DNA of 64,000 nt from Holothuria scabra. Taxonomy: Eukaryota > Echinodermata > Holothuroidea > Aspidochirotida > Holothuriidae. A model generated the notes under the pieces. That model was not told the DNA's origin, ran no database searches, and was given only the letters and a program-made list of their open reading frames with translations. This document shows positions 47,266-62,200 of the stretch, piece after piece (within the stretch, counting starts at the first letter, position 1; every line of letters begins with the position of its first letter). Position numbers and translations under genes: made by a program. The stretch covers positions 27,049,318-27,113,317 of the forward strand of contig CM074188.1 of assembly GCA_037179385.1 (NCBI GenBank). Direction: 5' to 3'.

Positions 47266-50200
47266 GTGAGTCATGGGCAAAGAAAAGAAAAAGGAGAAAA
47301 AAATCAGCTCAACTTTCTTTGACTTTGCTTGAAAACAATAACCAAAAAGGTCTTCTATTTATGAAAAAAGTGTACCGCTTTCCAAAATTTTTAAAAGAAT
47401 TTACATATTTATTCACAAATAAGATTTTTTTTATTAAGAGCTCACATCTTTGCCAAGTAAAACCAGATCTAATGTGCCAGCCATCTTTTTTAATAATTGA
47501 ACAATATTTTGCAAAGGGAAGTGTACAGCATTATACTTTTGAAGTGTTTTGTTACTAAATATTAATGTTCAAAAGATGGGGTGCAAAGTGCAACCCATGA
47601 TGAATGCTCACCAGGAATGTGCTGAAATTTTGCATTAATTACATACTTCCATGTCTTCCATGTCAAAAATTACATACCTGGGGGCCGTTCCACAAAGAGT
47701 TACGCACAATCTTAAGTTTGATTCACCATACTTAAGCCAACAGTAAGTCATACTTAAGATCGTGCGTAACTCTTTGTGGAACGGGCCCCTGATCTGCATC
47801 ATGGCAGTTTTAACCCTGACATTACTTCCCCACTTGTATTTCACAAGGTGAGTCTTCTACTTGATGAATCTTACAACGCGTTTTTGATTTCTCTGCCCTT
47901 CCTCTACGGGGGTTGTTGCAGAAGGTACAGTATTGAAGAAGTAGTACAACAACTTTCAGATAAAGTCTAAAGCTTGGAATTCCAGCAAAAACTATGGTAA
48001 TTGACCCTTTGGGATAGAACATTTTGAAACTTAATTCATGACTGTTGAAAACACACCCAACTAGGGCTGCCACGATAATAGGGTCGATATGATTTTGCCC
48101 GGACGATATCGACCCATGTTTTGCAAAGATTTTATATTGCAACAGAATCAATAAATGAGTAAGCCACTGTGAAATCTCTAATTTTATTGTCTTTAGTCAT
48201 TAACCTAAAATGATCATAATTTATGTTGACACAGGGAATGAAAAACCGCACTTTACTAACCACAAAACATAATATAATATCAGAAGATGTTTCAAAATGC
48301 ATGCAATGACAACTGTAACAGCTAATAAACAGTGAGCCACAACTGAAAAAAGGCTGTGGCCAGCTCAACTTGAACCAATAGTTGGAAACTGGGCCATAAA
48401 ACTCCTTCTAATTAACTAACTGTACTAGACTTGTGTACAGTTGCACAATATCGCGATATCGTTGTGGAAATGCTGGGGATATCGATAAATGAAGAATGAT
48501 TATCGTGACAGCCCTATGCCAAACCCTACCCCTACATGAATATTTGTAAATTATTAAATGCCTTTAGGGGAATATTTGGAAAAGGATGGGTGGGACCCTT
48601 GTACCCATTCCCACACGTTGATACCACTGTGGCATGGGGTGTTAATCTCGGCAATTGCAGGCAAAGCAAGCCAGTATTTAATATTAAGACTGATGGAAGC
48701 ATCTGCCACTGAACCCCTGTTCTTGTAGGAAGCATTGATGCCTTGCATGTATACTTTGTGGGTACATTACGGAGCACTGTCACTTTGAAAAACATTATGG
48801 AGCACTGTCAATTTGAATAAAAAAAAAGATCGGCTTAAATTTCAGTGGCAAGGAATCACTAAGCCTTTTGGCTTTCTGGTTCCCCTAAAAATTGTAATAA
48901 GGCATTAATTACAAACAGTCACAAATGCTTGACAAATGTGCTCATGTGTTAAATTAAAAATCATTTGTTCTATGGCAACAGTTGCATATAGACTCTGCAT
49001 GATGTCTTCAGTTTCCAGCAATGTGTTTGAATATTAACAAGGTTAACCTAGTGTTTTGTTTATTCAGTAAACCTTTCAGTTTTCCATGATACATGACTAT
49101 TCAAAACTGAAGGAAGGCAAAAGAATTTCTCTGCTTTGTATTCTTTAATACTGTACTTCTCCATACTCACACCTCCGGCATGCACATCACTCCCATGCAA
49201 TCAACCTAATTGGGCCGATGAAAAATGCGAGTACAGTTAAAATGTTATTCACAAATGAATAACATCTCCTCATGCAAAAATTTGGAATTTGGGAAGGATT
49301 GGCAAAATCAACTATTACTGTAAACCTTCAAAGATGTGGGAGGGGGGGGGGGGGGCTGTGATATTTTGGGGCTTAAATACTCTAAGCCCCCTCCACAGGG
49401 CTTTTTCACTGGTGAGAGAAAATGAAGATGCATAAGTCAGGCCATTTAATAGAACAGGGTAGTTTAGGAATGCTTCAACTATTAGAATACAAGTACATCT
49501 TATTAGAAAGATGGGAGGAAACTCTCAGTGACACTGTTTATTCAAAAGAAAGTAGGTTCGGAGCACGATGTTCAGTTCAATTTATTTCTCCAATAATGTC
49601 AAACACATTTCAATTTACAGAATTGCAGCACACATTAAAAATACATGTAACTAATTTTGGAATTGGAAACAAGCATCTGATGAAATGAACGGTAGATCTA
49701 CGGGTGTGGAGGGGAGCCAGAAACAAGGGTTGTTGCCCTAAAGTAATACTTTACGGAAAGGAAATATTACTGGAATTACCTACAGTTTCTCAAACTTCAT
49801 ATTTAGCAAGTTTGAATTTGCTTCAAATAAAACGGGAGTCCCTTTTGTACAAGATCATTGTACTACAGTCTACAGTACAACAACACCTGTTTGTTATTTA
49901 ATTTAGTTTTCCACACTGTGCTCCAATGTGCAGGATATCTTGTGACACTTTGTGCATTTTCTATCTGAAATATTGTTAAAGAAAATTACTTGACACACTT
50001 TTATATTTAATTTAAACTTGGTCCTGACATAGCTTATACTTAGTTTTGTCTAATCCTTTAACAAGAAAATCAGAAATGTAGTACAGCTCGAAGGCCTTGG
50101 TCACCAGTGGCGTTGCCAAGGGGAACCAGGGGGGCACATGCCCCACCCCCTGAAAGATTGTGTGCCCCCCCAACTGAGGTTTGAGATTTTAAAAAAAGAA

Positions 50201-53200
50201 CATGTCTTCTGTATTCAGAGTGTGGGTATGAATTTTTTAGGATTCGATTCCTCTGTTAAAAAGGAAAGGCATTAAATTTTCATGTTTTCCAAATGAAAAT
50301 ATCGCAAAAAACCTTGGAAATGCCATTTCTGGCTCTCTGAGGGGTTGCTTTTTTTCAAAATTTTCTTCACACTTCCGACTACGTCAATTGAAGGTGGTGC
50401 ACAGCTCAGGTAACCCTTCAAGCAGGATTAGGCCTACATTTTCCCTTCAGAGGATCATTTTGCCCATCAACTGCCTTTTCTTTCTCTTTCTAGTGCAGCT
50501 CACCTTCCTCAAAATGTCTGCTGGATCCGCTCTGGAGAGTAGTTTAACTAACATCAGTGTTGTCACCAAAAATAAAATCTTACTCAAAATTGCCATGTAA
50601 ATAATTTTTAGACCAGTGTAAAGACAACCCTTAGAAAACAACTTTAAAACCTTACAAACACCCTAAAACCTAGGCACTTCCAGGGGCTTCGCCCCCTGGA
50701 CCCCCACCAAGACTCACATTGAAGTGCCCATTCAAGCTCTTTCTCTATAGATCATCTACCCTTTTTTCAAAATGTTAGCGGGATCCGCTCTTGGTAGTTA
50801 AATCAGTGGTTTTTGCCGAAAGTCTTACTTGAAGTTACCCTGGAGGTATCTTTTAGACCAGTGTTAAGACAATACAATTGCCTTTAATAACATCTTTTAA
50901 AATACCTCACAAACATGCTCAAACCCAGGAGCTTCCGGGGGCCTACAGCACAGAATTCAACTAGACTGAAATTACACAGTCCGTAATGAAATCCAAAGGA
51001 AGGCCATTATTATAAACAACTTAAAAGTACATGGACAACAACCTTTTTGGAACTATGACAACTGGTAACTAAAACAACTGGTATTTTGATACCCCAAATT
51101 TTAGTCTTGTCTGATGTAGAGACAGCTGTTGGCTTTTGTAGATTACTCAGTAATTTCTGCTTGTGGGGGAGGGACAAGGTAAGGGGGAGGATTTGTCTTT
51201 CCCCCTTTCCAGAAGAAGACGGATACTGTAAAATACCTCCTTTTTATTTCCAAACAAATAAAAAAATGTCAATATCTTGCTTTCTTACTCAAAAAGAAGA
51301 AACTTTTTCTGCAATGTTTTAATTTACATACTGTACATGAATGGCCTTAGGAAACCTTTCAAATTGCATCTTACAAGGGCTTTGTAACAAGCTTGTTCCC
51401 CTAAACCCACTCATAAGTTTAGCCCATAGGACGGTGTCACCTTGGATTTGGGGTTTAGCAGTAAGAAATCCCCCCTCCCCCCTTTTTTTGTGTGTTTCCT
51501 GATACTGTATGGTTTACCCTCAGCATGTTTTTTGGCTTTGCTTTTTCTTTGGCTAGAAGCAACATGTTGTCATGCAACATTAAAATTCCAGGAAGATATT
51601 TTAAATCTTAAAATGAGTGAACTAAATTATTGATTTTACTTGCTGAGGGTTTGTACCTATCACAGCTTGACATTGATTGTTTGAATACAATGGGTAATTG
51701 TCAATGGTATGCATTGTGGTATGGTTTAAAGGGAAAAGCTTCAGGATTAGATTTGTGCATTCTTTAGTAATCAGTGTGTACTGTACTTCTTTGTGTTCAT
51801 TTGTCAAGCAAAAGTCATTTTGAGTGTATGTGGATTTTACTTGACCAGCTTGGATGTGTTTGGTTGCAAGCACATTTGAACCAGATGATGTCACTTTGTG
51901 TCCAATGCTCACTGTACATCAGTGAGCATACATTTATACCAAGTGTTTCTAATGTTTTAACAGGTGAGTGGTTGACCTAGCTCATTCAGGTTTGACATGT
52001 ATCCCTTCTGGAGGTGTAACTTGAACAAAAGAACACTGAAAGTCTTGATTTTTTTTCCCATAGGTGAAAAGATGGTCATTTAAGTCACAGCTGTTACAAG
52101 GAATTGTGGGGTTGTGAAAAAAAGAAAAATTGTTTTTGAGGGAGTGTAAGTGGCCTGCAAGACTGGATTGAAGCCATTAAAAAGAAAAGTCCTAGAATGA
52201 GGATTTCTATGCATGTTCAGGGAAAAAGATGATATAATAGGAATATTTTTTCTTGCTTGCTGCTATATACCATCAAAGACTAATGTTGTAGTCAGGCTTG
52301 GGGTAATCATAATCGATTGCAATGGATTACACATTTTGAAGTAGTTGTAATCCCAATAGAATACTTTTGTGAAAATCGCAAAGTAATTGCAATCGTAATC
52401 GATTACAGTGGCAAAGTAATCGCAATTGTGGTTTCATTTCTGATTACATTGAAGTTGAATTGAACAAAGAAGTAAAACCACTAAGCAAGTTTTTCAGTGC
52501 TTGGTTCTTCTGTTGGAATGACAAAGTTTAATTGCCCCTCTTTCTTGGATGTTCCAGCTTAAAATGAGTGAGAAGTGCATGGGTTCAATAATCTCTACTT
52601 TGGGAGGACTTGGTTCTGTCCAGACTTATCTAGAGCAATGTCCATGGCCTTTTTTCCAGTTGCGAGCCCTGGATTGTTTTGCCTACTACATTGTCTATGT
52701 GGAAAGAAAATGTTATCACGATTGCAATCATGATTACATTGCAATGTAATCGCAATCGTAATCAATTACTTTCAATTTTAGCTGTAATCGTAATCACAAT
52801 TGCAATGGTAAAATATGAAGAAATCGCAATCGTAATTGATTACATTGAGATGTAATCGCCCTAAGCCTGGTTGTAGTTTTGATATATAAATTTGCTTCAA
52901 GAGCAAGAGCAATTTCCCAAAACATATTTGAAACAACAAGGCTGAAAGTTCCTTTCCATGTTTCTCATTTAAAGGGGCTCATTGAGTTGATATGGATAAC
53001 TTTTTGAGAGTCTTAAAGGGTGCCTACATCATGACGATGGTTTTACAGTAGGTAGCATGATAAGTCAAGTTAATAGTTACAGAAAAAGTTAGCATTTTGA
53101 ATTTTGTGGTTTCTGACTTGAAACAGTTTTTGTATAAATTGAAAAAGTGTCTGGTCACAAATTTTTGAAAACAAAATTGAACCATTAAGTACTCACTCAT

Positions 53201-56200
53201 AAAGTATTTATTTGTAGAGAATAATTTATCTGGTATCCCATCTGATTTTGCTACACAAAATGAACAAATTGGTGCAAATGCAAAATTGTGTGGCAGATTT
53301 CATATATGGGTTTTTCGTGATGTTGTGATTGAGGAACCAATCCAGAAACAGCAAAATTGCTATGCAAATTTTGAACACGTATTATTCCCTGATACCATAT
53401 GAGGATTTTCTAAGTTTGACCATTTGTAAGTGGTTTCTGAAGAAAACAACACAGTTGAAAAAATGTGTTGAATTTCATTAGCCACTTGGAATTCAATACA
53501 AATACTGCATATGGCAAGGTAAAGAAATGAGAAAACTTAACACTTCAGTAAGAGAAATATTGTTACACGATTCTCAAGAACCATCCATAGAATAGGATAG
53601 GCTGTTACACTACTATAATAATTGCTCTGGCCCTTGAGAATTTGTGGTTGGATGAGCAGAAAAGTTTATGCATTAGAAATGTCATAAAGTGCAAACACTG
53701 AATAAATGAAGATGGAAAAAATATTACAAATAAGTATCTTGGCATGTGCTCAGTGCTTACATATGTCAGAAAAGGAAATTAATGATTATAATAATGACAA
53801 TTTAGTAAAGTGCCGGTATCCGCCAAGAAGACGCTCATAGTGCTGTCACAGTCCAACCAGAACAATGAAAGTCTAAGAACAGGTGAATCTTAAGTTTTTC
53901 TTTAAAAATATTCAAAGAGGTTGCAGAACGAATAGAAAAAGGAAGATTGTTCCAGAGTTTGGGTGCGACAAAAACAATAGACCTACTTCCCCAATTATTT
54001 TTAGCTACGTGCTCCTCAAGAAGACTTTGGGATAAACTCCTTAGACCTCGACAGCTGTGAGAATATGAAGTCAATAGTTCATGCAAATATACAGGTTCCA
54101 AAAAGCTTTAAGTTTTATATACATAAAGTAATAATTAGAAGCGAATCTGCATTTCACTGGGAAGCAAATGCAGTTCTCTCAGTACTGGAGATATATGGGA
54201 AGATGATGGAATCCTAGTTATTAATCTTGCTGCAATGTTCTGAAATTGAACCAAAAATATAAACCATATTCAGTGGTGTCACCAGGGTGTTTTTATAGGG
54301 GGGGGGCTAGGGGCACGGCATGAGTGGAATGCCCCTTTTCATCTTTTTACCTTCTTTTCCTTATCTTCGCACATTTCCTTGTGCTGATGCTGCCCTGGAC
54401 CATTATCGACAAAGCGAACTCTGCTGTTGGTTAATGTAACTAGAGGTTTGGTTAAGTACCAATAATTTGTCAAATCTTCTCAGGAAGCTCTGTTGTGGGT
54501 TCTGAAAGAATTAATATACCAAGCATGAATCTTAAATGAAATTGGTAAATTAATATGGAATACAAAGTAAAATGAAAAGTGTTACACTGAGGTTTTTTTT
54601 TTTTTTTTAAAAAAAACTGTTGCTAATTTTTATACCATTTTGGGTTGACTTTCAAAACATTGCAGTTTTTAATTTCCAGTCTGTTGCCAATTACAAGTCA
54701 CCATTTTGAAGTCTGCAGCTTGAGCAATAGGTTTCTGTAAGTAGTTTCATGATGAGCTGAGAGCTTCCTGTATGTATGTAGTACCCCATGCTTTATTTAC
54801 CTTTCTGTGTAAGGTAAACAAGATTGCACTTAGCAAGCTCACCAAGTAAAAGTCTTTTTTGTTTACCTTTCAAATAGAGAGAACAAAGTAAGAGGAAGGA
54901 AACAGAGGCAGAGGTTGCTGCTTTGAAGAAGAGAACAGACCTACATGGTACCCCAGGCTTGGCACCTAACCCCCTCCTTTCAAGAGCTAGGATCCAAGGG
55001 GGAACACAACAAGACTCAGACAGTGGAATCAGGTATTTTACAACTTGTTTTTTGATTCATTGTATGGAATGGGTGAAATTTTACTTTATACAGCCCATAT
55101 AATAAAATAATTACAACAATCCAGCACTTGGCATTCTCATACCTTGCTTTGTCTATTACCAAAAGTACAGCATAGCTCTAAATAAATGTTAATAAATGTA
55201 CATTTCACTTTTTGAGCTATTTAACTGGAAGGAGTACCATTTTGCTTGGTCAGTTCTCTTTCATGGTGAACTATTTTTGAACATAAGGGCTATTTTCGTT
55301 GATAAATGTAGTTAGCCAATTTCACCAAATCACTGTTAGTCATAGGCTCTTTATAAACCCAAAACAGAATGCCATATGTACAAATCCATATATGCCTGAC
55401 CACACCTTGATTAGACAACTTGTTCCCTGAGGACTCAGATGCTCGACTTGGGACAAATTGGTTTATGTTAGAACTTGGCCCTTGTGACATCTTCATACCT
55501 GGAGCATACCAGTATCTGAGACAACTGGCACCAGGGACACATCTGTTTCAATCAATTCAAAAGAATACACAAAATATAACATTTATGTTGGGACCAGATT
55601 GATTACAGGGTTATCACTAGATGTGGTGAATTCAATGCTGAGTTTATTTTGAAACTGGCTCTATGCATATTTAACATACTCAATTGCTGTATTCTACAGT
55701 TATGCCCATTCAAACTCTAGGACAAAGTCACCTTACCATGCACGCTCTCCTTCACCTATACTCAATCCTGATGCCCCAGTGGTAACCTCTGGATACAGCC
55801 ATGATAGAATGGTTCACCAGTCATCTCCAGTCAATGGAACCTCTACTCACAATGATCTGGATGCCTGGATGAACACACCAGGATCCGGTGCCCTGAAAAA
55901 CCTCAGAGATGCAATGTATGAAAGTGAGCAGCGAAGGCTGGCATTGGTGGAAAAATTAAAGGAGGCTCATGAGACATTGCAAGTAAGTAAATATTGAAAG
56001 GTATTTGTGGTTTTGTTCCCTTTGAGCCTTCTTTGTCCCAATTGTCCCTGCTATACTTCAGTGAATTGTGGTGTTGGGCAATATATTGAAAATTATTTTT
56101 ATTGTGATAATAATTGCTTGAGACTATACAATATTAAGAATTGAATAATGTGGTAATAAGCCCTTGTAAAAAAGAAAAAAGGATGAAAAAATATGCTGTG

Positions 56201-59200
56201 CATTTTTTCTTTTTCATTGTCATCTTTTTATTTTCTCATTTGCAAATTTCTACTTTTACCTTGCATCGGTCTAATGCAGTAAAGAAAGCAACGTCATTCC
56301 GATCTGTCACCATACATCTTTTTCTTCATTTCTCAGCTCAATTTGAACCAGTTGGTTGAAAACTGGGCTGTAAAACTCCATCTAACTAACTGTTTATTTC
56401 TCAAGTAGTTAAAAAGTCAATGAACAACAAAATGAGACAAACAAATTTATTTATTATCCATTGACGTAGGTACTTCTCTATATTAGTAAGCTGCTTGGTG
56501 CTATTAAAGCATAAGCAATAGAGTAGGGAAAACAAACCAGTGAGTCACAACTGGAAAAAAGGCAGTGGCTGGCTCTACTTAAACCAAGTTAGAAACTGGG
56601 CTGCAAAACATACACTTAACCTAACCTCTAATTCCACTAGCCCGCCCAGCATCAGCTCCCGTAGGTCATTGACCCTGTGACCTTAAACTATTGTCTCTCT
56701 CATTGTTGTGGCTGAATTTTTGGGTAGCTACTCTCAGTTTCAAGCTCCACGTGAAACAGTAAAGATGGGTGACAGCCGAGCTCTCCGCATGGGTCCAAAA
56801 GGACCCAAACAATGGTAGAGGGTTAAAATAAGCCTGTGGAGTGTGTTAACTGCAAAGCTGATGCCACTGTCTCTGCGTGTGTGCACGTAACCCTTTGGTG
56901 CAGATACTTTAGATTAACCCTTTACCGTTGTGCTCCGATTGGGGCATATTTGCGCACCTCGGGAGTGGGCGGAAAAGCGGACATAGCCCGCCCCGCATCG
57001 TCTTCCGTAGGTCATTGACCCGTGACCTTAAACTATTGTCTCTCTCGTTGTTGTGGCCGAATTTTCGGGTAGCTACTCGCAGTTTCGAGCTCCGCGTGAA
57101 ACAGTGAAGATGGGTGACAGCTGAGCTCTCCGCATGGGTCCAAAAGGACCCAAACAACGGTAGAGGGTTAAAGATGAAACTTGACAACCTTTTTTCCTAC
57201 AGTCTTTCTTGTTGTGGAGGCAGTCCAGCTTTTTGCCATATAATCAGTGTAAACTTTAACCCTCTAGCGCCCCACGGGTCACTTCCAGTACAGACGTAGA
57301 GCACAGCTGTCACGTTTTTACTGTTTCACGCGGAGCTCGAAACTGCGAGTAGCTACCTGAAAATTTGGTCAAAACAACATTAGAGAGGCAATAGTTTAAG
57401 GTCACAGGGTCAATAGCCTACAGAAGCCGATGCAAGACGTGCTACGTCCGCTTTTCCTCCGACCCCTGAGGCGTGCAAATAAGCCGCGATTGGAGCTGGG
57501 GGCTGGAGGGTTAAACACCTGATCTTTTCACCCCAAACAGTTATAATTTTCCTAACCTTCTTACTTAAGCCCCTCCCACAACACAATTTATCCTCATCCA
57601 GTGACAACCGCAGTGTTTTGTTTCAGGGTGAGTATACAAGACCCCAATGTGTAATTAATCAAAACACTCTCAGTACAGTAAAGGCTGTGAAATATGAGCT
57701 TTGGTGCTTTGCATTGTGTAACCCACTACAAGAATTGTAGCTTTGGATGAGAGGATTGGCCCTTATAGTTCATTTATACCATAACTTGTAAAATACATAA
57801 CAGATTAAGGCAAAAAAGAGGGAACTCTTTACAGTAGCTAATGTATAGGAATATAAATGGAGGTCAATGTATCTGATGTTTTAATTCATTCCACATGCTG
57901 ATAAGACAACTTCCTTTTTTTTGTAAACTGGCTTTTTGTTTCAAATATTGAGGTCATTTTAAATATGCTCTAAAACTAAAGGAAAGGAAACCATGCCAAT
58001 AAAGTACCCTTCTTTTGTTTTTCTTGTAACTTGTTGAAGGGAAGCCTTTTATAGGCAGACTTTAAACAAAATGTTTTTTTTCCTCCATAGCAACAAACGG
58101 ATCGCCTGATTGATCGAGAAACAAAACTGAACGACACACAGCATACAATAGACAGTTTGAACAATGCCAACCAGGTACACCTTGTTGAAATAAAAAATGT
58201 TTTGTTGTTAACAATGGTTACAATCAATGGTTTCTCTGTTTTCTCATATAGAAAGATGCAGTTAGTGAACAGCTAATATGACACTTGAATTGTACGTGAC
58301 AGATAGTGACAAATATCACAGTGGCTCTTGTTTGAACTCTTTGTCACAGTTTGGAAGAAAGATCACCTACTTTGCTGGCAAATTTTTGTTATTGAACAGT
58401 TAATTTGTCCATGAAAAAACCAGTTGCTGTATGTGTGCTTGAAGTGGGCTTTTAGCATTCACTTCCTTTAAAACAGCCTTAGTAGCTGGATGATATTCTG
58501 AAAACACATCTTGTTATTTCGTGAGTTGCCATAAAGCTCAAATGAACATTTTATGGTTGTGTGGTCAAGTACTATTTAAATCAGTCATACACTGTTTTAT
58601 TATGCAGCCCAAGGAAAATCATGGTAAAGTTATGTTTAGCCACCACTGTAAAGTTTTTTTTTTTTTTTTTTGTCAGTGATTCAGCTTTCTGAGGCAGGAT
58701 TAGTAACAAATTGTTAGGGTATCTAAGACCCTAAATGGGAGGGGTGGGGTTATTGGGTGGGGGGTACAGTTCATTGCCATGGAATGTTTGGAAAAAGAAC
58801 CCTCATGAGATTTCTGTCTAATCACAATGTTCAAACTTATAAACAAAAGTAATGAATACCCATCCTCACCCTTTGATCAAATTGGGCAATTAATCTTTAG
58901 CTTAAAGTTGAATTCCTTACCAAAAATTTCATCTTCGTTTACAGTGACTGCTTTTGGTAAAGGTACTGTTTATGACATTTTCTATGGCTGCATATCTATC
59001 TACAATGGACTGGTTTAAGTTTCAGTTAAGACTGCTGTGACCTTTTTATCTTGGTAGAATTAAAAAAAAATTGAAATTTTGTGAATTCAAATTCACAAAT
59101 TTACCAAGTTACCTGTTTCACCTAAGCCTGGTTGTCAATAATAAGCAAATCCTTTGTTCCTAAAACATCAGGATTATGTTTCATAAATGTGTGCCTATTG

Positions 59201-62200
59201 TATTATGTAGAGTTGTTCGAAAGTTTGATTCTACTGTAGTAAATGCTAGCATACTTATTGCATTAAAGGTAGTGTAACTCCCTGAGGGTAGCAGCTTATG
59301 AATGTTAAGTTGAAAGGCATCCCTAATTTGTGTATATTTCATGTAGTAATAATGAAATGTATGCTGAGAACCCTGTACCCTTCAAAATATCAGCAATATA
59401 ACAATTAATAGAGACATGTAACACATGTGCCCTAATTTTCCTTTGGCAAGCATGTCTATTGTATTTATTTGATTATTGCACTATTGCAATGACCTCATAA
59501 GTGTTCAGCATATGAAACAGAGCACAGGAACTTTGTAGAATGTGCCAATCTTGACACCAGTTCAATGTCCTCACCCCAACCCCATCCCCCATTCCCACTC
59601 CCCCTGTCATAAATTTTTGCACCGGAATTGAGAACAAAGGTACAGGATACCTTTTATTCTTTTGTGGTAGGAAGAATTAACTATTTAGCTGACTACGTAT
59701 CCACAGGTAGGTAATCTGAGTGTGCTTGAAGCAGTGACTACAAGTGGCACCACAACAATGAGACCAGTGTATTGTATGTAACTCAGCACTAGATTGATTC
59801 ATCTTTGCTGGTTTCCAAGGTAACATCTTTCTTAGCTGCCCCCCCTCCATTAAGTTGTACCAGCTACTGTACACATATCACTTTATCAACTGGTTTCAGA
59901 TAGTGCAGTAGGGTGAAGATTTTGTGTGAATGGGGGGGGGAAGAGGGCATGCTATAATCTTAAACATGTAGGGAATGATTTTATCCCTTTGTTTTTATTA
60001 GACTCTTCAAAAGAAGATCATAGACATGGAAAAAGACATTGAGCAGTCCGTCGGGGAGAAAGTGGAAACATTGAGAAATAGAGAACGTTTGCAGAGCAGG
60101 TAAGATAGCTGTGGTTTGTAGGCATGTTAAGATTAAAAGCTCAATATGTTATCTTGTTATGCAGCAGTGTGTTAAGTCTTCTTTATTTAGTATTGAAGAG
60201 GTTTTAAAGAAGTTGCTTAATATTAAATTTAATTTGGTTTACGCTTTTGAAGGCTTGTTTGTGGAGTCTGCTTAATGAATTTGATCACGCTTTAGCATTT
60301 TCCAATTATAAATGGCAAAAATTGTTGCTGACTTGTGCACAACATTGTCACAAACATTAACAGACAATTGGAAAGAAATTTTACAGTGCAGGGAAAAGTT
60401 TGATGGATGTTTTATTTAGTTAGAGCATCTAACTTCTAGCCATTAGGTTGAAAGGTCCACTCCTGTCCGGGTCATACCAAAGACTTTAAAATTGACCTAC
60501 TACCACCATTGTGCTGGGTACTCACAATAAGCAGTTGAGTAGGGAAAACAAGCCAGTGAACCACAACTGGAAAAAAGGTTGCGGCTGACCCTACCCAAAC
60601 CAGTTGTGTAGAAACTATTTAGTTGTGAGGCATCGGTGGCATGCAAATCTCAGCCAGGGCAATATTTCATGATGTGTTACTACTTCTGTCTTATGAGTGA
60701 ATTGGGAAGAGCCAGCCACTGCTTCAATCTGAACTACTTCTACAAAGCACTAAGAAAACACAGCATGAGCTTTGAAAGTGGGTGGACAATTATTGCACAA
60801 CTTACATTTTTGCCCGAATGATTTCCTAAAACTGATTTAAGTTGAAGTAGACAGTGGTCTATGTCTCAAGGCTACTATGAAAAGAGCATACTTGAAGTCG
60901 ACTGAGACTTCACAATCGTTACAAAGAGACTCGTTCATTAAATAGTGGTGCATGAAAAGAGGTAAATTACTCTTTTGTATATTGTTGCACAACTCTCCTT
61001 TTGGTTGTTCCTCTCTTTTTGCTAGTTACTCAGTTTTCCATTTTAGGAGTGCAAAATTGTCTTCCTTCTAAATTGAATATCTTGAAATTGAGTTTATGAA
61101 TAATCATATGCCATATTTTAAATTCTTGATATTTATAATATTGCAAGAAATTGCTTTCCAATTTTTGATATTGCTGGTAAATTTCAATCATTGATGAAAA
61201 GCGAAAATATTAATTTTTTTTTTTACGTTTACTATCAAATAAATTAACAAATAGTTTTGAGTTGATGTTTCTTGTACTTTGACAGAGTTGACGAGCTGGA
61301 GCGTGAAATGAAACAGTCTTCGAATTTGAATGCCAGTTTACGTGCTGAACAGACTAAAAGAGAAGTTGTTGTGGAGCAAACATCACGAGCTTTATCAATG
61401 GTTGAACTAGAAAACAAAAGCCTTCAACAGGTAGTACATTCTTCTCAGTGTGACAGCATCAGGGTTGGGTTTTTGCCGGAAAAAAACCTGTTTTTTCCGG
61501 GACAGCGGTAAAAACTGGTAATAACTGGTAATAAGTGGTTATTACCGGTAAAAACTGGAAGAAACTGGAAAAAACTTCTCCGACAATAATAAGTGTGGGG
61601 TTGTGGTAGCCCATCACACATGATGAATAATTCAAATGAGACAGAGTTGTTTACACAACTTAAAGATTCTATTTTAACTTAAAAATTAAGCAATAAAACT
61701 TGCCAAAGCTTCAGTAGAATGAAAACAAAAATGCCAATATTACAGTGTTAGGTATAAAGCCTTGAAAATTTAAAGTGGTAAAACTTCCACTGCATACTAA
61801 CAATAAAAGACTGAAAGTTAATGTTTTCTACAAAATTACTGGAATATCAAACAAGGTTTCACAAAATGAGGATAAATGAAATTGTTCATGTTTATAGAAG
61901 TGGTAAGCCTTCTTTTAAATTGTAAAAGGAATGGAGGGCTGTCATTTTTGGGGAAAACAAAGGTTGATATACATCTATATATGTATAGCCAAAGTGGGCA
62001 AACGCACAATGCAACATATGGCACATAGACTTCTTTACAGTGATACAGTTTTTCTTAGCTCTCTCCTTGCATATACTGTATACAGTATCAGTACAGAACA
62101 GTATACAAAGCAGTTTTAAAAAGAAATTTCTTTGCCTTAATGTTTAGCTCAATACAATGTGAAAATTGATCATTTATATCACAGGTGAGAAAATAATGAA

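Larger units (their letters stand above)
55983..58090 (+). other. Intron 3 of the coiled-coil gene
   Basis: This intron is largely transposon: a family 3 cluster at 56640-57514, a family 1 copy at 57511-57767, and relics near 56330-56590. The relics share GTGAGTCACAACTGGAAAAA with 48330 and 60555. Confidence 0.6.
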
